The notes below the pieces were generated by a model, which saw only the letters and a program-made list of their open reading frames with translations, searched no databases and was not told where the DNA came from. 64,000 bases of DNA from Emydura subglobosa. Its lineage: Eukaryota > Chordata > Testudines > Chelidae. This document shows positions 41,973 through 55,399 of the stretch, piece by piece. Position numbers and translations under genes: made by a program. The first letter of the stretch is position 1. Each line of letters starts with the position of its first letter. The stretch covers positions 9,171,433 through 9,235,432 of the forward strand of contig ML679961.1 of assembly GCA_007922225.1 (NCBI GenBank). Direction: 5' to 3'.

Positions 41973-43700
41973 GTAAGTTTTGGTGCAACCAATCCATTTT
42001 GAATGCTACATTGTTCTCTGATTGATACCCTAATGATGGCAAAAAAGGGGAGGTCAGGGAGCTGGGGCTCCACATGAACCAGCCTCATTGTTAACAGCTT
42101 CCCGTTTTACATTTTATGTTTCAGATTGGTGATGACTTATTTCAGTTTGATTTTTTTCACAGAAAACTACTACAGTCTATTCCGTGTGTAACTACGGTAG
42201 CATGAATGATTGATTTTTTTTTTTTTTTTTCCTCCCATGCAGTTTCCTGTGAAATAAGTAAGTCAGGTCACGTAGAGTCTGGATTTTCTAGGCTTCTTTT
42301 GGGCAGCGTGACTTGCTTTGCTTTAAGCAACATGCAGAAGAATCTCATCATTATCTTACACAAACGAGTATTTTGCTGAGCAATGGCCAGCTGAATTATC
42401 TTAATCTTTTGCTAACTGGTAATTTGTTCATCATTCAGGTCCTGTTTGAACATACTTTTTTTCCTGCAGCTCTGGGAAGATTTTATTAGCCCATTTAGGC
42501 TGCTACACATAATTTGTTTAATGTGTGCTGTCTATGGACTTTCCCGGTGATGTACATTGAATGTTTCTGAGCATGATTTTGATCTCATTTACACACCCGT
42601 GTGAGGAGAACTAAAATGAAGTAAGTGAAATGAGACTCAGGCTTCGTGTATGTGTGCAAGCATTCATGCACACTCTTTTAAAGAAACCTTCCAAAATAAA
42701 ACCCAAAACTACTCTTTGCCAGGATTAGGTTAAACACATACCTAAATTACATGGTTCTGTTCCATTTGCAAAAACTCCCTCCCTCCCCCCCCCACCAAAT
42801 AAAATCCCTCCTATTCCTGTCTCAAATATTTTAATACAGTTTTTAGGATTAAACATGCACACCTTGGACTTTTGCACATGGTTGAAAGAACACAAAAAGC
42901 ATAGTCTGTGCGGGAGGAAAAGTCTGTCAGTTGATAGGTGAAATTCTTTAGGCTTTATTGCAGTCGGATACTGAACAGAGCCCCCAGTGTTTACTGAGAG
43001 AAAAGAATGCAGAGTCCTCTTCCAGCTGTTCCATATTAGAGCACTGAGCCTGCAAGATTTGGCAGCTGTCTATGCTGCCATTTGATGACAACGTCCAGTG
43101 CAATGCTGTTAGACCTAGGATATATTTAAGTCCGCCTTTAGGAAACCAACTCGGGCTGTTCTAGTGTACAGACCTCTAGCATCACAATGGTGAACCCACT
43201 GGAATTGGATATTTCCTTATATAGTTTGTATGAGTGCAGGGGAAGAATGTTGCAGTGTACATTTCAGTGCAATACTACATTTTAGAAACAGCTGAACAGT
43301 CTAACCTCATACATTTGGGTGTGGAGGCCTCACTGAAAATAAATTGGGAAGGAGAGCACACTCTTTAAACTGATCTTCCACAGAATAAAATCACCGTTCA
43401 TCTGACCTGCATTAGCAGTTTATCTTTGGTTCCCAGGGTATGTGGCTGTGTACAAATGTATAAACGACTGATTTTTTTGTTTTGTTTTACCTGGATTTCC
43501 TGTAATAGTCATGTCACGCTTATTTGGCAAAAGATCACACACACACATGATTTATCTGCAGCCTGCAGTAGCAGTGACATACCTGTTTAAATTGTGACAG
43601 AAAAATTTCCTTTGAAGCCCATCCAGCTACTAGGTCGTGTATGAATGAACGGGTTTCTTCACAGTGATCAGTTTCTTGCCAAAACAGTAGTAGACACTAA
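41973..43700. other. SAMD4A: SAMD4A intron 1, proximal part
   Basis: Non-coding sequence after the donor at 41972. Apart from T-runs (for example 42214-42230) I see no repeats that I can name. It may hold conserved regulatory DNA, which cannot be judged from one sequence. Confidence 0.5.
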
Positions 43701-43702
43701 GG

Positions 43703-43802
43703 TCCTGATCCTTCCGGTACTTATTCATGTGACTAATCCCATTGACCCCAAAGGGTACAAGGATTGCTCCTGGGAATAAAGTTTGTGGAATTGGGCCCCT
43801 GG
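43703..43802. repeat. Short palindromic MITE
   Basis: The left end AAGGTCCTGATCCTTCCGGT and the right end GGAATTGGGCCCCTGG flank a centre like CCCATTGACCCCAAAGGG. Same family as 34537-34635 but more diverged. Confidence 0.5.
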
Positions 43803-44519
43803 TTTGCCTCGTAATGATGACATTTGTGATGCTGATGGCATTGCGCAGATGTTTATTCTAATAATCAGCTGTTCTTTTAGGGCTTTTAGAGGCCCAGCAG
43901 CAAGACTTAAGAACCTTTGTTAAATTTCCGATGCCAGTAACCATTTCTTCTTTTTCTTGTGTCTTTGATGCTTGATAAACATAAGGCAAACACCCCTTTG
44001 CTTCAGAGAAGCGAGATGTCTGCTTTTTGATTAGGGTGATCCTGTTGTTACAGAGGAATGTCTGTTCTCTGTGTTTGGCAGTGACGAAATGATAGGAAGT
44101 GACTTTGTCTGGTATAAAACCACCTGTCTTTTAAAGTGCTTTGAGATCTCCCGTTGAAATAATATTAAATCGCCCTTATTCACCACATATTTCATACCTT
44201 GGCATTTGTCACTTGGCTAGACATGAAATCGCACCAGGTTGTTTAAAAAACCTCACCACCAACAATGTAATGGTGCTAGCCGTTAAAAACCATGAACTCA
44301 ACAGGGACACTGATTTGATGGCTCATAACAACTGCCTGTAACACACACACCTGCCTGCTAACCCTGAATGGCCCATTTCAAACCCCTTTTGCATAACAAT
44401 CTAACCCTTACTGCTCACTCCATCTCAAATGACCTCCTATGACATGCATTACCCCTTATGCTTAACTATCCCGACTTGTATCTAGCGGGCAGACGCTCTG
44501 ATTTCGTTCCCCAGGCCTG

Positions 44520-44612
44520 GCGAAGAACTCTGTTTAGTTTGAAGGCTTGTACCTTCCACCAACAGAAGTTGGTCTGATAAAACTTATCTCCCGTACCTTG
44601 TGTCTGACTACT
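44520..44612. repeat. Half copy of the TA-flanked fold-back family
   Basis: ACCAACAGAAGTTGGTCTGA, TAAAACTTATCTCCCG and TACCTTGTGTCTGACTA match the right arm of the 330-bp element at 26940-27269. The left arm is absent. A short CTA triplet run follows (44607-44623). Confidence 0.6.
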
Positions 44613-44999
44613 ACTACTACTACTAACTTTTTTATTGTTTTTACTGCTTGAATTCCACAATTTACACAATTAAACTGGCTGGGTTTGTTTCTTCTGGGGG
44701 TGGTGGTGGTGATCCCTAACAATATCAATTTGTGCCCTACTTTTTTGGCCTGGTTTTTCTCCCATTGATATGGGTGAGAGTTTTGCCAATGAGACAGACT
44801 CTGATCCTGCAATTTCTTGCATGCAAGCAGACTGTTGTGCCTCTGTGTTTGAATTAATGGATCTGCACTTGGATGCAACAATCTGCCAAAGTACAAGGGG
44901 TTTTGGGACCAGAGCCTTAACTTGGGAACAGGATTGGGCCATAAATCTTTACAACTGGTGTATGGCTCTTACTATCAGTTAAATTCCGTGCTATCTCTA

Positions 45000-46715
45000 G
45001 CTTCCTCAGTGCAGTAAAATGGCAAAAAAGACCATGGCACAAACGTGTCCTGTTTTCTCCAGTGAAGCTAGTATGAAAACGTTATGTGAGTCTAATATGC
45101 CAGAATGAATGTTGGAATTGACTTTAAAGTTAGTCTCTCGTGGGAAAAGAGTTATTTTGTAGACACAGAGCCTGTGTTGCTTGTTTAAATCTGGCTGAAG
45201 TAGATAGTGCTGACCACTGTTGAAATGGGGGTGTAGGCTCATCACATTTCTTACTGGATAGATGTCCATCTTACAAGTATCATCCACAGCTAACTGGACT
45301 CAGCAGAGGCACCAAGGGCTGAATAGACATGGAAGGGAAAGCACCGTCTCACCAGCAGATCCCACAAGAACAGGCCTTGAGGGATTTTGAGTGAGAATGG
45401 GAGGGAGCTTTCAAAGATGTATGGTTTTTGTTTTTTGCTCTGTGTGCCGCATGGACCCCCGTCTAATTCAGTGCTGCCAGCCTGCCGCTTCTCACAAATG
45501 TTGAAAATGAAATGAAAACCATTGGAAAAGAAAATGAATTATTTTTAATTGGCTGGTTTTAATAGTGAAGCAAGCACATTTATTTGGTAGAGTTTCAGCT
45601 TTCTGTTTTCTTCATGTGGTTTTCTTTAAAATAGTTCAGCTCTCATTTTTAGCACCTGCCACATGGAATGTAAATCTGACTGAAGTGCACAGCTACGGTG
45701 TAACTCTCAAAAAGGGATTTTTCTAAGAACCTTACTGTTGCTGCAGCCAGTTGGTTACCAGTGGCGCATACCAGACAAAATAGCTGTATACAAAATCCTT
45801 GGAAGAGGGGTTTCTGCAGGCTTTGCTGGCCTGAAAGCTACTCTGTCGTCTTTGAGTGCAAGAGAGTCACGCTTTTTGACTAGAAGTGATGCAGGTGCCA
45901 CAGTGAATGTACACGGTGTTCTAAAACCACGCAAAAGTGTCATCTCATTTAAAATGATTGGTATTTGATAGGAAACAAAAAAGCAAACCACACAATCTTC
46001 GCAGTTCACTATAAGATAAAATGTACAATCCATGCCAGAGATCTTGAATGGTTGTAGCAAACACGAGCATGCAACTTAAGAAATCCACAAAGAACAAACA
46101 AAGGAGAGAGAGCCTCAAACAACCGTTTGGCTCTTCAGTGCTCATACCACAGTAGGGCTGGGAAGGGAAAAAAACAACAACAAACAACAAGTAAATAGAT
46201 CCATGCTGATCTGGGCAATGGGAACTGTAGTACCAATGCAAGCACTCAGTCCAGAGTGAACTTAAATGTCTACATGGCCTCTTCCTGCTCCCATTGGGAT
46301 CAGCTCCTAGTGCTGCGGGGTCTTGGTTCATGACTAGGGTTCCTAGGTGCTATGGTAATATAAATGATAATAGGGAAACTCCCGTTGATTTCACTGGGAA
46401 CAGGATGGGGAGTGCAGATAGCACCAGTGAGGAAATCAAGTTCCTTCCTCCATAAAGATTGAGAATGGTTTAGCCAGTCACAAGCATGGGGTGGAGTTTG
46501 GAAACCAGGTTAGACGCCTGAAGCTTCTCCCATTGAGTGTTACTATTTTTTAGTATTATCATTTAAATTTGTTTCTAAATGTGGTTTTGCGGGGGTGGGG
46601 GGAAGCTGCCTAGGGAGCTTCAAACCCAGCTGGAAAGAGCTGTCAGGACATAACCCGCCTTGGTGTCACAGTCACAAATAAAAGGTTAGCCAAGAGTGAA
46701 ATTCAGCCCAGGCAG
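45000..46715. other. SAMD4A intron, no recognised gene
   Basis: No supportable coding sequence. Short frames at 45738-45968 (+) and 45945-46331 (-) show no domain. Confidence 0.45.
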
Positions 46716-46719
46716 CAAG

Positions 46720-47985
46720 CTGGCACAAGGTGGGAGGTATTGTCAATCTGGAGGAGGACCAGAATATCAGACAAGATGATCTGGATGACCTTGAAAACTG
46801 GAGTAATAGAAATGGGATGAAGTTTAATAGTGCAAAGTCCAGGGTCCTGCCAGTAGGGACTAACACCATGATTTTTTTCCTATAAGCTGGGGCTGCTTCA
46901 ATTGGAAGTGACAGAGGAGGAGAAAGGCCTGGAGGTACAGGTTGATCACAGGATGTCCGTGAGCCGTCAGTGTGACGTGGCTGTGAAAAAAGGTTAATGC
47001 AGTCCTAGGCTGCATCAGGCGAGGTATTTCCAGTACAGACAGGGCAGTGTTAGTACCATTATACAAGGCACTGCTGAGATCTAATCTGGAATAGCGTGTG
47101 CAGTTCTGGTCTCCCATGTTTATGAAAGATGAATTCAAACTAGAGCAGGTGCAGAGAAGGGCTACTTGGTTGATCCGAGGAATGGAAAACCTGCCTTATG
47201 AGAGGAGAGACAAAGAGCTTGGCTTGTTTAGCCTAACCAAAAGAATGCTGAGGGGAGAAATGATCGTTCTCTATAAATACATCAGAGGGATAAATACCAG
47301 GGAGGGAGAGGAGTTATTTAAGTTAAGCGCCAATGTGGACACAAGAACAAATGGATATAAACTAACTATCAACAAGTTTAGGCTTGAAATTAGACAAAGG
47401 TTTCTAACCATCAGAGGAGGGAAGTTTTAGAACAACCTTACAAGGGAGCAGTGGGGGCAAAAAACCTAGCTGACTTCAAGACAGATCTTGATAAGTTTGT
47501 GGCGGGGATGGTGTGATGAGACTGTCTGCAATGCCATGTAGCTGACTTGTGACTGCTAGTAACAAGCATCTCCAATGGCTGATGATGGGACACTAGATGG
47601 GGAGGGCTCTGAGTTATTACAGAGGTTTCTTTCCTGGGTGTCTAGCTGGTGGTGGGTCTTGCCCCTATGCTCAGGATTTAACTGATCACCATATTTGGGA
47701 TCAGGAAGGAATTTTCACCTGGGTCAGATTGGGCCAGACGCTGGGTTTTTTTCACCTTCCGCTGCAGCATGGGACATGGATCAATTGCAGATATAAACTA
47801 GTGTAAATGATGGATTCTCTCTAACTTGAAGTCTTTAAATCATGATTTGCGGACTTCAGTAACTCAGCCAGAGGTTAGGAATCTGTTCCAGGAGTGGGTG
47901 TGTGAGGCTCTGCGGCTTGCAATGTGCATGAGGTCAGACTAGATGATGAAGTCCCTTCTGACCTTAAAGTCTATAAGTCTAACCT
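46720..47985 (+). mobile_element. CR1 LINE 3' portion, about 1.27 kb
   Basis: The ORF2 C-terminus is recognisable (LEQVQRRATWLIRGMENLP, KELGLFSLTKRMLRGEMI, DTRTNGYKLTINKFRLEIR). A long 3' UTR follows with GATCAGGAAGGAATTTTCAC, CGCTGCAGCATGGGACATGG and CAGACTAGATGATG, and a tail like AGTCTATAAGTCTAAC at 47968-47982. Frames are interrupted near 47430. It differs in sequence from the CR1 at 26236 and so belongs to another subfamily. Confidence 0.88.
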
Positions 47986-48549
47986 TTCTTTGCTGTTTGC
48001 ACAGTGCACTGATTACTGGGTATATTCAGGCTCAGATCTTTCTCTCACACAAGCCATCTATGTCAAGTGCTAAGAGCATCGTTATTGTTCTGGGGAAGCT
48101 TGACGCGAACTGCGCCACTCCCACCTAGTAGCATCCAATCAGTGAAAGTCCCCCGACCATTTAATTTGAAGACACTTGTATTTTTTAGCTTGGAGTTACG
48201 ATGAACATCCTTTATGCTGAGCCATCGTGTTGACTCAAGCCAAGGTAGAACAACAGCACTTGCATTCCAAAAAGCTCTTGCTGGCCTTCAAGGCGCTGGC
48301 CTGCATGCATTGTGGGTGACGGGGAGCTGGAACCAGGAGGCATACCACCTTAGGGAAGCACAGTGCTTCCCAAAGCTCCTGGGTGCATTGAAGGAGAGCT
48401 GGCGCTTCCACCTCACCTAAAGTGGTGGAGCATAATCTCCGTTCTTCACCTGGCCTGCTCTTTTTGTTTGGGGGGGAAGGGGAGCAGGGGAGCCTCTGCT
48501 TTTTCCCTTCTTTTCTCTGAAATGATGGGGCCTAAAAGTTACCGCTCTT

Positions 48550-48972
48550 TTAAATGGAAAGCTAAGATTTTCATCTGATCACTTGACTCCTGGAGCTGGG
48601 GATTTAAGAAGAACACCATATATTGCAAGCCTCCTGATAAAATTATGACAGCTGGCAACACTGTGCACAGAACTGTACTTAAAGGGCTTTCCAGAGCAGA
48701 ATCACCAATCACAAGTCAGGCACTCCAAAACCATGAGTTTTGCTTAAAAATCATGAATGTTGGGTTCTTTAATTTTACCAACTGGTCTGCGAGTCTTTAG
48801 AGTTCAAAATTTTGGTCCACAACTCTGAGGGCTGAAATCTCACTTGGTTTTTTAAACAAAAGCGAAGATTTTCACACTGTCATGTGACTCCAGGAGATGG
48901 GGCTTTAAGAGAGAGACCAAATAACATGCGACTTGTGGTGAAATTGCAGGAGTTGGCAACACTTGGAATGAT
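48550..48972. repeat. Two direct copies of a 120-bp dispersed motif
   Basis: Bases 48560-48665 (AAGATTTTCATCTGATCACT, GACTCCTGGAGCTGGGG, GCTGGCAACACTG) and 48862-48965 (AAGATTTTCACACTGTCATG, TGACTCCAGGAGATGGGG, GAGTTGGCAACACTT) are diverged direct repeats about 300 bp apart. Between them is a patch with CACAAGTCAGGCACTCC and AATCATGAATGTTGGG. Transposon-derived, family unknown. Confidence 0.6.
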
Positions 48973-49609
48973 AGCACAAAGCAGTGAAACTTCTTGCATT
49001 TTTGAACCTGCTGCCTGACAGGTGCCCTTATTTGTGGGTAAATTTGTAGCTGGAGTGTAGGAAAATGGTTTCTCTTCCTTCTCCCACTTTTTAATTTTAA
49101 AGAAGAAAATCAGCTTGCAATGCTTATAGATTTGAATATGAACTAGAGGAAATATTTTCTTTGAACTTTACAGCTCATGTGTTCCACTCTGTATTGTCAT
49201 TCTTTAAAAATTCAATTCCTTGTCATTCTCAGTCTGTTTCTGTTGCATTTGGGAACGCTGGAGGAGACCCTCAGTGGCTAATTAACACTTAAGAGTTCCC
49301 AAAGGAGGGAAATGCAAACATAGGTCCCAATGCTGCACTGAGAGAGAGCCATGCCGGCAGAAGAAGTTGCAGGATCGGGGCTGTAGTGGAGAATATGTTT
49401 GTTTCATATTTCAGAGTTAGTGAGTGGTACTTTAAAAAAAAAAAAAAATCCTTTCACTTTTTCCTATTAGCAGGATGAAAACAGATTATTATCTGGTGGG
49501 TGCATTGCATTCCATGCATATTTAATATCTGGTCCAAAACATTTCACATGTAATAAAAGTTGCATTAGAAAAATAATTGTTTATCCTTAGCAAAATGGGA
49601 GCCAGTATG

Positions 49610-49925
49610 TAGTTAGAGTAGTACAAGCCTGTGAATCAAGACCGTGGTGTTCTATCTCCTACTTTGCTACTAGTTCACAAGTCAAGTCACTCACACCCTT
49701 TCCTGCCTTAGTTTCCCCATCTAGAAAATGGAGAAAATAGTTGCTACTTCACAGGTGTGTGTGGAAACTAAGAGTGGGATGGAAGGCAATGTTAAAACTC
49801 CCACCCACTTCAGTGGGAGCAGAGTTAGGGTAATGTTGAATGCTTTTGAAATCCCACCTGAAATGTTTGTAAAGTGCTTTGAGATTCTTAGAGGAAAAGT
49901 CCAAAGTATTATTCGATAAATGACC
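49610..49925 (+). repeat. MIR-type SINE with inserted or diverged middle
   Basis: AAGTCAAGTCACTCACACCC, TTTCCTGCCTTAGTTTCCCC, ATCTAGAAAATGGAGAAAAT and GTAAAGTGCTTTGAGATTCT follow MIR order. A short palindromic-family piece (CCCACTTCAGTGGGAGCAGA, 49803-49822) interrupts the 3' half. Confidence 0.7.
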
Positions 49926-50634
49926 TAGTTTCTTTTAACTTGGCTTCTTTCCGAATTAAATATTTTTATTCAGATATCTTTCTGTTACACTTTTTCTTTT
50001 GGAAAATGATAAGAACTAAATCTACTTGCTTCTCTGCATAAATGGGCGAAGAATAGCTGAGGAAGTTAAATGTAAAGAAGAGGAAGCGACAACAGAAGCT
50101 CAGTAGCTTATGGCAGTCTTGAATTTGATAAGCTACAGATTGATGGGCTAGGTCAGGAATTGTTTTAGATTGGTAGATAAATAGGGGCAAACCTCAGTGC
50201 CATAAATTAAAATAAGTGCTCACAGTGTATTTGTAAACTGAGTTATCTTAAAATGAGATTAAATGGGAGAATGGGGCCCCGGTCTGTGAGTGCAGTCCAA
50301 ATTCTTGCCAGTGGATGACAGTTTGTACCTGTGCTGCAAAGCATAGCTAGCTGATTTGGCATATTGGAAACTAATTGTTAACCAGGCTGGTCCCTGTATT
50401 TGCCACATTTGTTTCTGGGTAAAATGGCTTTCAGTATTCCCAACGGTCCTAGCAGAAGTACACTCGGAAGAACTTTCAGACCCAAATTATTGAAAGAATC
50501 CATTCATTTTGGATGTTTCAATTCTCAGGTGCCCAGCCTGAGACACCTCGCTGGGCCTTCATCTCTGTCTCTGGGAAGGACCAAAAAAAAAAAAAAGCTT
50601 GCTAGCTTTGGAAGGGATGTAAACCTACCTGATG

Positions 50635-50818
50635 CCAACCTCTAACTACTGGGGGTCAGGAAAAACCTTTCACGGTGGGCATGTTATCCCAGAACTGCCT
50701 ACTCATGCTCATCTCTCTGCAGTAGCTGGCACTGGCTTCTGCTGGAAATGGTACTGGATAAGGCAAACTATTGGTCTGATCCACTATGGTAATTCCTGTG
50801 CTCCTACTAGTTTTGAAG
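50635..50818 (+). mobile_element. CR1 3'UTR fragment
   Basis: GGGGTCAGGAAAAACCTTTC, TGGGCATGTTATCCCAGAAC, GGAAATGGTACTGGATAAGG and TTGGTCTGATCCACTATGGT are the usual last 180 bp of one CR1 subfamily. No coding part remains. Confidence 0.7.
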
Positions 50819-51889
50819 CCTGGCCTTCCTTTCTCCTGTAGTTGTAGATGTTTTTGTGCTCCATGAATGTGAATTGTTCCAAGCCAGGAGTTATGTTTGC
50901 CATCAGAGTGAGTAACTGAAATAGTAATTAGCGTGAACGCTTGCTGTATTTTAAGATGCATTAGTCAGTACTTTAGCTTTCATGCTTCCCACTTGTATCT
51001 GATGTTACTGCAGATAACTGTTGAGAGTGTTCCCTACTGGTAGATTTCATGATTGCTGCAGTAGTTTGAGAGAATCGGAGCGGATTAGAAACAAGAGACA
51101 CTTAGGGCCAAATCCATCTGGGTTTTCTGCAGCTTTGGGAGATCCAGAAAAGCAGTGGAACCACAGTGGTTGCTTTTGCATTGAGTCTGGGGTAGGAGAC
51201 ACTTGCACAATCCCCTTGTAGACAGCAGAGATCAGCACCGAGCAAGAGTTTGGTGGTGGTTGGAGGGTCCTATGGCCAATGGCTTCATGACCCGGATCCA
51301 TTAGCCACAAGTCCCATGTGCAGTCCTCCAACCCGGCAGTGCATTTGTCCTGACTCTGGGTTATTGTGGACAATTCCATCTCCTCCTGGTCTCTGTTGGC
51401 TCCCTTTAATGTGGGTTTTAAGTAGAGTCACCAAAATATGATTTAAATTATTCCTCTTTTGGAGACAGAGTATGAAGTTGGATTATTTTAAGGAAGTTTT
51501 GCAGACAAAACAATACGTTACAGCATGGGTGTCATGGTTATTGTTTGCCCTGCCTTTTCCAAAGGGGGGGCCTTCAGAGTGAAGGAGAGAGGGTGTGAAG
51601 AAATGGCTCTGGGTGGCAGGGATACAATGCTCTCTCTCTTACCTGGCTGGAGTTAAAATTTGAGTGGAGTCCAGAGTCATTTATTGGCCTTTCCTTAGAG
51701 AAGGCAAATGCATTTGTCTCAAGTCAGAGAGCAGATACAGATGCAGAGTTTCTCTACTCAGAGATTCACACATCAGGTGTCTGGTTAACAGCTTGTAATT
51801 TTATTTATTCATTTTGCATGTAGTAACGTCTTTTCATGACACAGTTGTATCAAGGATTTTGGCAGGGGCTTTTACATACCCGCTTTTTT

Positions 51890-52165
51890 CTGCTCTGGGC
51901 TCTGATTCTGCAGGGACCTTTTATGTGCATAAACGGAAGGATTCATGTGCTTAAAGTTAAGCAACTTGCATTAATTGATCCAGGTTCAGAGCCCTAATCT
52001 GTAACAAGTCTATGCCCTCTTTACGGGCCTGAGTCAAAGTCGGAGGACATCAGTGAGCTTTGGATCAAGACCTAGATGGTGATGTGCTACTGCTAATTTT
52101 GGCTCTGATCCTGCAAGATGCTGAGTGACCTCCCCTCCTGTTGAAGTCGATGGCAGATGTGGGTG
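51890..52165. repeat. Two adjacent short palindromic MITE remnants
   Basis: The first (about 51895-52000) runs from CTCTGATTCTGCAGGGACC to GATCCAGGTTCAGAGCCCT. The second (about 52095-52165) starts ATTTTGGCTCTGATCCTGCA and has the centre TTGAAGTCGATGGCAG. Same family as 34537-34635. Confidence 0.5.
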
Positions 52166-53027
52166 CTCAGCATATCTTAAGAGTGGGCTACTGGGCTTTT
52201 GAGACCTCTGAATATTCTCACGCAGTCTGAGTAAAATGGATTGGGCCAGCCAGATATGGTGACTTTAAGGTTTATGGGTTCTCAGGAGCAATTTCTTTTG
52301 GAGGAGGAATTTTTTGCGGTGGTCTGTATATGGTGCCCTTGCAGAATGGACGAGCTGAGTTCTTGGGACTATTCTTCCTTTGAACCAGTTTGTGACGTTT
52401 TTGCAGTACTGGAATTGGAAGCATGAGACATTTCTCTGATTGTATAAAGTAATTCACCTGGGAGTTATGAGGCCTTTTCTCTTTTGCAGCTTGATGGCTA
52501 ATGACATGCGTCAGCAGACGTGGTCATTTTGTGATACAGATACACGGCTCTCGGTAGCATGTGGTTGATTTTTTCTGACAGTGCTGTTGCACTACAGCTT
52601 CCACCGTGTGGGAAGGGTCCCCTGGACTTTAATGGCAGCTGGATCCACTCTAGTCTGCTGAGTTGCCATGCTTAAAAAAGAGTGTTTATTTTTCTTAAAT
52701 TAAAACCACCTTTTTACACTTCAAGTGGCATCTCCAGGATCCTTTCCTGATTCACTTGACTCTGCTCCAAAGCAATAGATCACCCTAGGCTAGGGTGGAC
52801 GCAAACACAGGTCACTTTACAAAACTCTAGCTCTGTCTAGTTATTACTTTTAGCTCGTAATTGGTTCCAGATTTTCTTCTCAACTTTAGTTCAGCCAGAT
52901 AACTAACACGGCCTTGCTTGTGGTGTGTTAGTTTTCCTGCTGTTTGCCATGTTGTATGACTTGCTCTGCACATAGATAGGCTTCTGTGTTATGTTAGTAA
53001 TTGTCTTATTATGAAAAGTAACACTAT

Positions 53028-53365
53028 GTGAGAGCTGGTCAAAATTTCTCCTTTGAAACTTTTCTTTCCAATGAAAAACAGTCTTTTTGTGAAAATGAAA
53101 ATTTGAACAGCATTTTTCTTTTGATTTCTGATTTTAATGAAAACTGAATACCAAATTTTGTTGGTTTTTGTTTTTTTGCTCCTTATCTTCCTTTTTTCCC
53201 CCCTTCATCTTTTTTTTTTCCAGTGGCAAAATGGAAGAAGGGAAAAAAATTGGGGAATCCAAAAAAGCAAAGAAAAAAAGTCAGATTTTCATTTCTTTGT
53301 TGAAAAATTACATTTTTTTTTTTTGGTTTGGTGAAACTTACTTACCATTTCTCAACCAGTTTTAG
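53028..53365. repeat. A/T-rich fold-back-like repeat
   Basis: The left end GTGAGAGCTGGTCAAAATTT and the right end ATTTCTCAACCAGTTTTAGT are imperfect reverse complements. The inside is rich in AAAATGAAAATTT-type runs. Open frames here come from low complexity. Confidence 0.5.
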
Positions 53366-53935
53366 TGTCCAGTTAAACATTTTCCTTACAGATTTTGTCT
53401 TTACCATTGGGATATCCCCACACATTTCTCATGGAGCACGTCAACATGATTTTTTTGCCTTCTCTCTAGCTGTGCACCGGAATTGCCAGTTGTGTCAGCA
53501 GAGCTCTGAAAAGAGAGTTTGTTAACTCAGAAACCCCACACCTCACAGTGCCAGAGAGGTGGATTTTAAAAATAGAAACCTTAGGCTGTTTCCCTCCAGA
53601 TAACGTGAATGTTGAGACTATGTTGAGTTTAACTACCTGCATGACCCTTTCAGATAAGAATGACTATGCACTTGCAGTATTATGCTAAACTGATAAGAAT
53701 TCTTTTAAAAAAAAAAAAAACCTAGGAAAAAATGCTTTATATAACAATCCGCTCAAATCAGAGCCGGTGCCGCAGACTCCCTCCTTACACTCAATCTTTG
53801 AGGTTATTATGCTTGATGTATAAGAGTCTGACCCAACAAGGTGCTGCCGGCCCTTAGCTTCTGGTGGAAAATGCTCAGCTCAGGCTCGGACCCTTCAGAA
53901 TTTTATTGTGGCTTAATCTGTATATCCTGAGAAGT

Positions 53936-54545
53936 GCAGAGCGTTGGTTCTCCATCAGGGGGTCCTGACGTGGTTATGTGGGGCTTGTGGGGCTGTGAGC
54001 CTCCCCGCTTCCTCCCAGCAGAGAAACATGGGGGGAGGAGGCGAGTGGTGACACACAGATCTCCATGCCCTCCCCTAAGAAGCTGGGGTGGGGTGGGGTG
54101 GAGAGCAAAGAAAAACGCCAGGGCTCTCTGTATCCAGGTCATTTTCCTCACCTGGGCAGTGCTGTGAGGCCAGCCTCTGGAGCTGCTGCTCCCTACCCTC
54201 CCTTTACCCAGCCTGACCTGGATGCAGGGAGTCCTAGTGTTGCTCCTCGCCTCCCCCTCACAACCTCCTAGGGGTGCGCAGAGGAGCAGCGCTCGAGGGG
54301 GCAGCAAGCAGCATAACCAGCTGCCCCGTGCATGCAGGTCAGTTTCCCCAGGTGGGCACAGGAGGGGGGGTTCAGGGGCTAGGGCGAGTGGAGAGCCCAT
54401 GGGGGCCAGGGACGAAGGGGGGTGCCCCTGGGGGCTGGGGCAATGGGAGGGGGTGCCCATGGAGACCGGGGGCGGGGTCACACTCAGAGGCCTGCTGTGT
54501 GAAAGGGGTCACCAATACAAAAAGTTTGAGAATCTGCGGTGCAGT
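53936..54545. mobile_element. hAT-like non-autonomous element, about 610 bp
   Basis: The left end GCAGAGCGTTGGTTCTCCAT and the right end TTGAGAATCTGCGGTGC form an imperfect terminal inverted repeat of about 17 bp, of the CAGxGGTTCTCAAC type common in hAT elements. The interior is G-rich and non-coding. An 8-bp duplication is not clear. Confidence 0.5.
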
Positions 54546-55337
54546 AGCGTCTCCTGAAATGCCTAGAGTGAAATCCTGGGTGCATTGGAATCGGTGACAA
54601 AATTCTTCCTGGTTTCAGTGGGGTTAAGATTTCACCCTTACTGCCCAAACGGTGGTTTCCTGGGGGTTTGATCCTGCACCCAGGATAAATGAGTCTAATG
54701 ACGTCAGTATTGGAGGCTCGGACACAGAGGGCTAATTTCAGCGCCCGCTGAAGTCCGTGAGAGTCTTTCTATTGATTTTGGTGGGTGCTGGGTTGGATTC
54801 TGGGTGAGAAAAGCATGCGGGGAGCCATTTTCTCCTCTCCCCCAGGACCATGAGCGTCAGCACAGGGCCTGGCAGCAGCTGGGTGCTGGAGCTCCCCGAG
54901 CACAAAGTTGGGCTGGCTAGCATGGCTGATGGCGCTCGGTGCCCCGAAGGGGTATGTCCAGCCAGGCAGTGTACACTGTGTGTGCATGTCCTCAGGCCAG
55001 GCTGGATGGGGTCTCTCTACACCATTTCACAGGAGGTGTAGTGAACACTAGGGATTGCTCTCCCCTGCAGATAAATGGGCTGCTCCAGCCACTTAGCTCC
55101 TGTCTCTTAGAGTGGCCGTTGGGCTGGAAGGCAGGAGCTAGCTGTTGGTGTTAGGATGAATATTTGGATCCCTTCTGTGCACATTACACGGGGGGTGTAG
55201 GCTGCTGTTACGGGCAGTTTCGAAGTCCTGCATGTCTCTGATATCAGCGTGCACTTAAAGCCCTACACATCTCCCAGCTGACTGGTGTTTTGCGGAGTTT
55301 TTACATGCAAATCAAGGGGACATCGCCAACTTAAACT

Positions 55338-55380
55338 CCCCCCACACACACACACACTCACACACACACGCACACACACT
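55338..55380. repeat. (CA)n microsatellite, interrupted
   Basis: CCCACACACACACACACTCA followed by further CA/CG repeats. Confidence 0.9.
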
Positions 55381-55399
55381 TTCATCAGCAAACTTTGTA

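Noticed and set aside
53137..53365. Short hydrophobic Phe-rich frames considered as membrane peptides
   Set aside because: Produced by T-runs in an A/T-rich degenerate repeat.
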